DNA from: UBA4744 sp035282865
GTDB lineage: Bacteria; Actinomycetota; Acidimicrobiia; Spongiisociales; UBA4744
Reading direction: 5' to 3'
Assembly (NCBI GenBank): GCA_035282865.1
Contig: DATEVB010000071.1
Location: forward strand, 1-19,728
DNA length: 19,728 bases
Shown: positions 15,094 to 19,728 of the stretch, one piece after another
Numbering within the stretch: position 1 is the first letter of the stretch
Layout: each line of letters starts with the position of its first letter
Notes under the pieces: model-generated
Seen by the model: the letters and a program-made list of their open reading frames with translations, nothing else
Database searches by the model: none
Told to the model about the DNA's origin: nothing
Made by a program: the position numbers and the translations under genes

Positions 15094-16134
15094 TCAGTCT
15101 ACCCGATGCTGCGGTCCGTACCGCCGCCTGGAGCTGCCGACCAGCAAGACCAGTCCCCCCGCCAAGATCAAAGCGAACGCCACCCCGCCACTCCCGGCCG
15201 TCGACACGCCGGTGAAGGGAAGCGTTTCCTGTGTGACCGAAGCCGGAACGGTGGTTGTGACTATCTGGGGCAGCACCTCCGGCGTCTTGAAAGCACCGAA
15301 GTCCTTCGTCAGGTCGGACTGCCCCGCCGCCAGCGAGACCTGGCCGGCACCGTTCGCCGGGCCCAATTCGTACCCGGCCGGCAGCACTACCTCGACCGAA
15401 TAGGTACCGGCCGGAATCCCGGAGAAGAGATATTCCCCGGCGGGGCCGGTCACCATCGTGGCCAAGAGCGAGCCGACGCCGTCGAACAGATTCACCGTCA
15501 CCCCCGCCAACCCGGGCTCGAAATCGGCCTGGTGTCCGTCGGCATTGGTGTCTTCCCAGACGCGGTCACCGATGGCGACCGGATCCGGAGAAGGTGGGAC
15601 GGTCGGGGGCGGCGTCTGAACCGGCACGAAGGCGGCGCAAATCGGCCACACCGAGTTCGGGCTCTCGGTGTTGCGGAACGCTGCATGTACCGCGGCCGCC
15701 TGCGTAAACCCGGCAATCTCGACCCCGGCATCAACCGTGGCCACGACCAGCGTCTGGTCGTCGGGAATGTCGGGTGTTGATCCTGACGCGAAGACCACGG
15801 AGCCCGTCTCATCGAGGCCAAGCAGGGCCCATTGTTCGTTCAGCTGGGTTTGGTCTCCCGAAGGATGCTTGTCCCATGCAGCCAGCAGGACGTTATAGAT
15901 GCCGGGCGGTACGACCGCCGCTCCCGGTCCGAGCGTAGCTGCGGCCTCGTTGCGATCCGACCGGATGAGACCGATGCCCCAGGTCGCGCCCGAGACATTG
16001 ATCACAATCCCCTCGGTTAGCGGGCAGGCCGGCGGCCCAACCGGCGCTTCCTGCGCCAGGACCGGCAAAGCCGTCATGCCGGCCAGGACGGCTAGCACAA
16101 CGGCAAGAACAATTGCCCGGTAGCGGTTTTTCAT
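15094..16134 (-). CDS. LPXTG-anchored surface protein with SdrD B-like domain
   Basis: A 346-residue secreted protein. I use the ATG at 16134: it is followed by a classic signal peptide (MKNRYR, hydrophobic core, cleavage probably after ...LPVLA at about 27) and preceded by an AAGGAGA ribosome site. An N-terminal domain of unknown type (about 35-170) is followed by a Pro-rich spacer. An SdrD B-like domain (about 187-283) comes next: AIGDRVWEDTNADGHQ, then GLAGVTVNLFD, GEYLFSGIPAGTYSVEV and LPAGYEL. The C-terminus is a sortase signal: LPFTG at 305-309, a hydrophobic helix and then SSRRR. It is probably linked to the cell wall or pili, or kept by the membrane helix. No sortase gene lies in the window. 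Confidence 0.9.
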   Translation of the reverse strand: MKNRYRAIVLAVVLAVLAGMTALPVLAQEAPVGPPACPLTEGIVINVSGATWGIGLIRSDRNEAAATLGPGAAVVPPGIYNVLLAAWDKHPSGDQTQLNEQWALLGLDETGSVVFASGSTPDIPDDQTLVVATVDAGVEIAGFTQAAAVHAAFRNTESPNSVWPICAAFVPVQTPPPTVPPSPDPVAIGDRVWEDTNADGHQADFEPGLAGVTVNLFDGVGSLLATMVTGPAGEYLFSGIPAGTYSVEVVLPAGYELGPANGAGQVSLAAGQSDLTKDFGAFKTPEVLPQIVTTTVPASVTQETLPFTGVSTAGSGGVAFALILAGGLVLLVGSSRRRYGPQHRVD

Positions 16135-16434
16135 AACTCGTCTCCTTCGTCCGGCAGTGGGCATGCGATCCCGAATGATTCGGCCCGGTTGGACCGAAGG
16201 AGATTGCCTCCCATGCGTTACCCCGACTTTCACTTAGAGTGGCGATCTGCCCCCCAAGAGCAGTTGAATCTCACCACATCCACCTCTAATGGTGATAGTA
16301 CAACCACTATGAGCGAACAAGCAATGGGTCGGCAGACCTTTTGTGCCGATACCCAAATGACTAGTCCGGCGTCGCTCCACCCGGGGGCGGAGACGGTAGC
16401 CTGGAGTCAGACTTGCCGTCGAGAAGGAGGAGTT
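16135..16434. other. Intergenic region between divergent surface-protein and upp genes
   Basis: A 300-bp stretch without a supported gene. Near the surface-protein end, CCGAA/TTCGG (16171-16175 with 16179-16183) and CGGT/ACCG (16186-16189 with 16193-16196) form small adjacent hairpins in what would be that gene's leader. An ATAGT/ACTAT inverted repeat lies near 16295-16310. The upp ribosome site AAGGAGG is at 16424-16430. No confident promoter hexamers or known riboswitch were recognised. Confidence 0.5.
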
Positions 16435-17058
16435 GTGAGCCTGACCGTCGTCGAACACCCCCTCACGAAGCATTACCTCACCGCCCTGCGGGACAAGAAC
16501 ACCTCCACCGAACTCTTTCGTGAAACCACCCGCCGCCTCGCCTATACCTTGCTGATGGAAGCGACCGGCGACATGGTGCTCGACGAGATCCCCATCGATA
16601 CCCCGCTCGAGCCGACCACCGGCTACCGCCTCCACCATGATCTGGTAGCCGTCGCCGTTCTGCGGGCCGGGCTTGGACTGCTCGAAGCCGTTCTCGACCT
16701 CCTCCCCCAGGTCAAGGTCGGCTACGCCGGTGTCCAGCGCGACGAGGACACCGCTGAACCACAGGAGTACTACACCAAGTTCCCCAATCCGCTCTCCGAT
16801 TGCAAGGTCATCATCCTCGAACCGATGCTCGCAACCGGAGGCTCATTGTCGTGGGCGGCCGATCGCATAAAGGAACACGGGGCAGCCGATATCACTGCCC
16901 TATGCGTGGTCGCCGCCCCCGCCGGTGTCGCCAGGATGGAGCAGGATCACCCCGACGTTCGAGTCGTTGCCGCCGCCCTCGACGAAGGGCTCACTCCCAA
17001 CTTCTTCATCAGACCCGGTCTGGGAGATATGGGAGATCGGCTGTTCGGCACCCTTTAG
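16435..17058 (+). CDS. upp: Uracil phosphoribosyltransferase
   Basis: A 207-residue enzyme that converts uracil and PRPP to UMP. It has VVEHPLTKHYLTALRDKNT at the start, AVLRAGLGLLEAVLDLLP in the core, the PRPP-binding loop EPMLATGGS (family usually DPMLATGGS, so Asp is replaced by Glu), and the uracil-binding C-terminus GLGDMGDRLFGTL. The start is GTG at 16435, preceded by AAGGAGG; the frame is open further upstream but without homology. It is the first gene of the salvage operon and is followed after 2 bp by the GNAT gene. Confidence 0.96.
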   Translation: MSLTVVEHPLTKHYLTALRDKNTSTELFRETTRRLAYTLLMEATGDMVLDEIPIDTPLEPTTGYRLHHDLVAVAVLRAGLGLLEAVLDLLPQVKVGYAGVQRDEDTAEPQEYYTKFPNPLSDCKVIILEPMLATGGSLSWAADRIKEHGAADITALCVVAAPAGVARMEQDHPDVRVVAAALDEGLTPNFFIRPGLGDMGDRLFGTL

Positions 17059-17060
17059 AC

Positions 17061-17465
17061 ATGGAGATCAGATACCAATCGACCCTGGAAGGGGTCACCC
17101 CCGACGCCATTCACGGTTTTTTCGTCGGCTGGGCGGATCCTCCCGCGCCGGCAACGTTGCTGAGGATGCTCAAGGGGAGCAGCCATGTCTGGTTAGCGCT
17201 CGATGGAAACCGCCTGGTCGGATACATTCGGGCCATCAGTGACGGCTTCTACGCCGCATTCCTTCCGGAGCTTGAAGTGCTCCCCGGGTACCAGGGTCTT
17301 GGCATCGGCACGACCTTGCTGACCAAGCTTCTGGACGACCTGGCAGGCTTCTACTCCATCGATGGAACCTGCGACGACGGGCTCGTCGACTACTACCGCC
17401 GCTTCGGGTTCATGCGCGGCAACGGGATGACGATCCGCGCCTACCAGCATCAGGCGGGCAGGTGA
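17061..17465 (+). CDS. GNAT-family N-acetyltransferase
   Basis: A 134-residue acetyltransferase. The acetyl-CoA pyrophosphate-binding motif is QGLGIG in LPGYQGLGIGTTLLTKLL, after the beta4 strand FLPELEVLPGY. The C-terminal DYYRRFGFMRGNG is the typical motif B/end of the fold. The substrate is unknown. It starts 2 bp after upp and its stop overlaps the next gene (GTGA at 17462-17465), so it is made as part of the salvage operon. It resembles small GNATs of unknown function in other actinobacteria. Confidence 0.9.
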   Translation: MEIRYQSTLEGVTPDAIHGFFVGWADPPAPATLLRMLKGSSHVWLALDGNRLVGYIRAISDGFYAAFLPELEVLPGYQGLGIGTTLLTKLLDDLAGFYSIDGTCDDGLVDYYRRFGFMRGNGMTIRAYQHQAGR

Positions 17466-17764
17466 CCCCCTTCCAGCGCTCGATTTGTGAGGTTCTCGAG
17501 CGACTCCGGCCCGGGGAGGTGGTCGCCTACGGGGAGATAGCAGCCCAAGCCGGTTACCCGGGAGCAGCCCGCGCGGTGGGAAACGTCCTGCGCGACTCGA
17601 CCGGCCTCCCGTGGTGGAGAGTGGTCGCCTCCGATGGCCGTCTTGTACCGGGAGCCGAACGCGAACAGGCGCGCCGGTTGCGCGCCGAAGGCATCGCGCT
17701 CAGAGACGGACGGGTTGCAGAGGGGCCGTTCGGGCATACTTTCCGGAGAGAGAGAAACTCATGA
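17462..17764 (+). CDS. Alkyltransferase-like (ATL) DNA-binding protein, MGMT homologue without the active Cys
   Basis: A 100-residue protein equivalent to the DNA-binding domain of O6-methylguanine-DNA methyltransferase. It has Y23 in VVAYGEIAAQAG (base-flipping Tyr), the arginine finger R37 in ARAVGNVLR, and PWWRV at 50-54 where MGMT has PCHRV. Trp in place of the alkyl-acceptor Cys defines ATL proteins, which bind O6-alkylguanine and hand it to nucleotide excision repair. The second Trp (W52), in place of the usual His, is a further change. The start is GTG, overlapping the GNAT stop; its own stop overlaps deoB (ATGA at 17761-17764). Confidence 0.9.
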   Translation: MTPFQRSICEVLERLRPGEVVAYGEIAAQAGYPGAARAVGNVLRDSTGLPWWRVVASDGRLVPGAEREQARRLRAEGIALRDGRVAEGPFGHTFRRERNS

Positions 17765-18936
17765 GCAGCACCGAACGGGCCGTAGTGATCGTGCTCGACT
17801 CCTGCGGAGCAGGTGCGGCACCAGACGCCGGCGACTATGGAGACACCGGATCGGACACGCTCGGACATACCGCCGGGGCGGTCGGTGGTCTGGAGCTGCC
17901 CAACTTCCAGGCCGCAGGTCTAGGCAACCTCCACCCGAACCTGCTGGGGGTGCCGCCGGTTGCCCGTCCCTCGATGGCCTTCGGGAAGCTCACCGAGGCC
18001 TCCTCCGGGAAGGATTCGACGACCGGCCACTGGGAGCTGGCCGGGATCATCACCGACACCCCCACCACGACCTTTACGGACACCGGGTTCCCGGATGAGC
18101 TGGTCCGCGCCATCGAGGAGGAAAGCGGGCACCGTTTCATCGGGAATCATGCAGCTTCCGGCACCGTCATCATCGAGAGTCTGGGGTCAGAGCATCTCGA
18201 CACCGGGGCGCTCATCCTCTACACGTCGGCCGACTCGGTGTTTCAGATCGCCGCCCACAAGGAGATCGTGCCCCTGGCCGAACTGTACCGGGTGTGCGAG
18301 ATAGCCCGCCGCCACTGCGATAGATACCGCATCGGCCGTGTCATCGCTCGGCCGTTTGAGGGTGAACTCGGTTCCTTCCATCGGACCTATGAACGCCGCG
18401 ACTTCGCCATGCCTCCCCATTCGACGACCATTCTCGACCACGCTTCGGCAGCCGGGCTTGCCGTCTTCGGGATAGGGAAGATCGAGGATCTGTTTGCAGG
18501 GCGGGGTCTCACCGATGCGGCACATACCCAGGGAGATGCTGACGGCCTCGAGAAGACCCTCGATGCACTTGACGAGTATCCCCGTGGGATCATCTTCACC
18601 AATCTGGTCGATCTCGACATGCGATACGGCCACCGGGAAGACCCGGCGGGTTACGCGGCAGGTTTGGCCTTGATCGACTCCTACGTGCCGCTCTTGACCG
18701 CCAAACTCACAGCCCGGGATCTGCTGTTCTTCAGTGCCGACCACGGCAACGACCCCACCGACGGAGGCACCGACCACACCCGGGAGTACGTGCCGCTGCT
18801 GGTCCATGCCCCGGCAGCAGCAGGTGTTGATCTTGGAGTCAGGGGCCAGTACTGCGATGTGGCCGCCACGATCGCCGACGCTTTCGAACTCACCCCACCA
18901 ATCCGAGGAGTCTCGTTTCTCGCGGAGGTCACATGA
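17761..18936 (+). CDS. deoB: Phosphopentomutase
   Basis: A 391-residue metalloenzyme of the alkaline-phosphatase superfamily that interconverts (deoxy)ribose-1-phosphate and 5-phosphate. It has the metal-site start VIVLDSCGAGAAPDAGDYG (D13), SDTLGH, the catalytic-Thr region SGKDSTTGHWEL (84-93), FSADHGNDPT and GTDHTREYVPLL. The length is normal. It processes the sugar phosphate released by the nucleoside phosphorylase encoded next. The ATG overlaps the ATL stop, and its TGA overlaps the ATG of the broken phosphorylase gene (18933-18936). Confidence 0.97.
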   Translation: MSSTERAVVIVLDSCGAGAAPDAGDYGDTGSDTLGHTAGAVGGLELPNFQAAGLGNLHPNLLGVPPVARPSMAFGKLTEASSGKDSTTGHWELAGIITDTPTTTFTDTGFPDELVRAIEEESGHRFIGNHAASGTVIIESLGSEHLDTGALILYTSADSVFQIAAHKEIVPLAELYRVCEIARRHCDRYRIGRVIARPFEGELGSFHRTYERRDFAMPPHSTTILDHASAAGLAVFGIGKIEDLFAGRGLTDAAHTQGDADGLEKTLDALDEYPRGIIFTNLVDLDMRYGHREDPAGYAAGLALIDSYVPLLTAKLTARDLLFFSADHGNDPTDGGTDHTREYVPLLVHAPAAAGVDLGVRGQYCDVAATIADAFELTPPIRGVSFLAEVT

Positions 18937-19488
18937 CGACCGTCGATTTGATTGAGCGGAAACGTGACGGCGAGACACTCTCCACCGCCGAGATCAGCTG
19001 GTTGGGGAGCGAAATGCTGCAACTGGCCGGTTTCGCTCGGAGTGACGAGGGCGGCCCGCCAGCTGCTCCAAGCCGCAGTGCATTCGGGTGCCGCCATGCA
19101 GAAGTTCGCGGAGGTCATCGAAGCGCAGGGAGGGGACCCGCGGGTCCTGGACCACCCCGGTTTGCTCCCCAGAGCCCGCTATCAGGAAGAATTGCCCGCC
19201 CCCCGCAGCGGTTACGTCACCGTGTGCGACGCGCTGAGTGTGGGGATCGCGGCCATGCGCTTGGGAGCCGGGAGAGAACGAAAAGAAGACAGGATCGACC
19301 CTGCGGTCGGGATCACCATCGTCGCCAAGCCAGGCGAACATGTAGACGAGGGTCAGCCGCTCGCTCGGATTTCGTTCAACGACGAAGGACGTTTGGCGAT
19401 GGCTCGACCACTGCTAAAACGAGCATTCCATATCGGTACGATCCCGGCGGGTCAACCGTCGCTGATTCTTGGGAAGGTTCGATCGTGA
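18933..19488 (+). pseudogene. Broken pyrimidine-nucleoside phosphorylase: internal deletion plus frameshift
   Basis: The first 23 codons (MTTVDLIERKRDGETLSTAEISW) match the start of a pyrimidine-nucleoside/thymidine phosphorylase. The next codons (LGSEMLQLAGFARSD) correspond to a region normally about 230 residues later. The catalytic and phosphate-binding middle is therefore missing. Right after DEG near 19050 the homology shifts by one frame (AARQLLQAAVHSGAAMQKFAEV and onward), consistent with one extra G in GAGGGCGG. The rest, including EAQGGDP, ELPAPRSGYVTV, LGAGRERKEDRIDPAVG and KPGEHVDEGQPL, is the complete C-terminal domain, ending at TGA 19488. The start is coupled to deoB (ATGA). A second copy begins 63 bp downstream. 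An assembly error could mimic this. Confidence 0.82.
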
Positions 19489-19551
19489 CGTACCGCCAGA
19501 TCTCCATTGGGATAGGCGTCATTGCTGCCGCAACGAACGAGGAGGATTGGC

Positions 19552-19728
19552 ATGGCTTTCAGCTTCCGTCAGCTCATTGAACGCAAACGTGACGGCGGCG
19601 TCCTGCGCGACGAGGAGATCCGCTGGATCATTGCCGAGTACACAAAGGGCAATCTTCCCGACTACCAGATGGCTGCCATGCTCATGGCTGTGTTCAAAGA
19701 AGGGCTCGACGGACCCGAGTTGGAAGTG
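19552..19728 (+). CDS. Pyrimidine-nucleoside (thymidine) phosphorylase, N-terminal part (cut by window end)
   Basis: The first 59 codons of an apparently intact phosphorylase, which splits uridine/thymidine with phosphate to the base and (deoxy)ribose-1-phosphate. It reads MAFSFRQLIERKRDGG, EEIRWIIAEYTKGNLPDYQMAAMLM and AVFKEGLDGPELEV, the usual helical N-terminal domain. The ATG at 19552 has AGGAGG at 19540-19545. It lies in the same operon direction as deoB and upp, whose products use its products. Choosing between PyNP and DeoA is not possible from this part. Confidence 0.92.
   Translation, partial: MAFSFRQLIERKRDGGVLRDEEIRWIIAEYTKGNLPDYQMAAMLMAVFKEGLDGPELEV

Noticed and set aside
14749..15780. 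A 343-codon plus-strand frame across the ffh start and the surface-protein gene
   Set aside because: It runs through two real minus-strand genes, the ffh promoter and the 14-bp hairpin, and encodes an Arg-rich sequence without any domain.
16189..16434. An 82-codon upstream extension of upp
   Set aside because: It has no homology to Upp, and a strong AAGGAGG directly precedes the GTG at 16435.
1..19728. CRISPR array, tRNA, rRNA, insertion sequence or prophage genes
   Set aside because: I looked for spaced direct repeats, tRNA-like cloverleafs, transposase or integrase motifs and phage genes and saw none.

Overview
The window is G+C-rich and gene-dense, with frequent ATGA/GTGA stop-start overlaps. 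It carries F420 cofactor genes (cofG, cofH), NarL-type two-component genes and an LPXTG surface protein. Together these suggest a high-GC actinobacterium, possibly of the Acidimicrobiia. That placement is inference from gene content; no rRNA gene is present to test it.

Layout, left to right. (1) 1-286, minus: the 5' part of trmD, cut by the window edge. (2) 342-2213, plus: a long acidic, probably disordered protein ending in a YbjQ-like domain. (3) 2301-3541, minus: a two-gene unit of a ribbon-helix-helix protein and a DUF4097 beta-solenoid protein, preceded by a conspicuous tandem/inverted operator-like site. (4) 3607-6559, minus: a NarL-type response regulator, its histidine kinase and a thiolase. 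(5) 6807-10264, minus: cofG, cofH (with an unusual N-terminal extension of about 250 residues) and a single-domain response regulator. (6) 10567-12508, plus: gap (glycolytic GAPDH) and a secreted lipoprotein. (7) 12489-14985, minus: ffh-rpsP-khpA-rimM, the translation/targeting operon, read from right to left. (8) 15094-16134, minus: an LPXTG-anchored SdrD-B-type surface protein, followed by a perfect 14-bp stem-loop. (9) 16435-19728, plus: a nucleoside/nucleobase salvage operon of upp, a GNAT, an alkyltransferase-like (ATL) gene, deoB, a broken pyrimidine-nucleoside phosphorylase gene, and the start of an apparently intact phosphorylase gene.

How the genes work together. CofG and CofH jointly make FO, the deazaflavin core of F420, and their genes are translationally coupled. 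Ffh, S16, KhpA and RimM serve protein targeting and ribosome assembly. The expected next gene, trmD, is about 12 kb away, so the F420, two-component, thiolase and GAPDH genes lie between two parts of a usually contiguous operon. In the salvage operon, phosphorylases split pyrimidine nucleosides, Upp recycles uracil, and DeoB isomerises (deoxy)ribose-1-phosphate.

No obviously new defence or mobile system is visible. The best leads are the RHH/DUF4097 pair with its operator, the CofH N-terminal extension, the decayed phosphorylase next to a second copy, the acidic-tail YbjQ fusion, and the split trmD operon.
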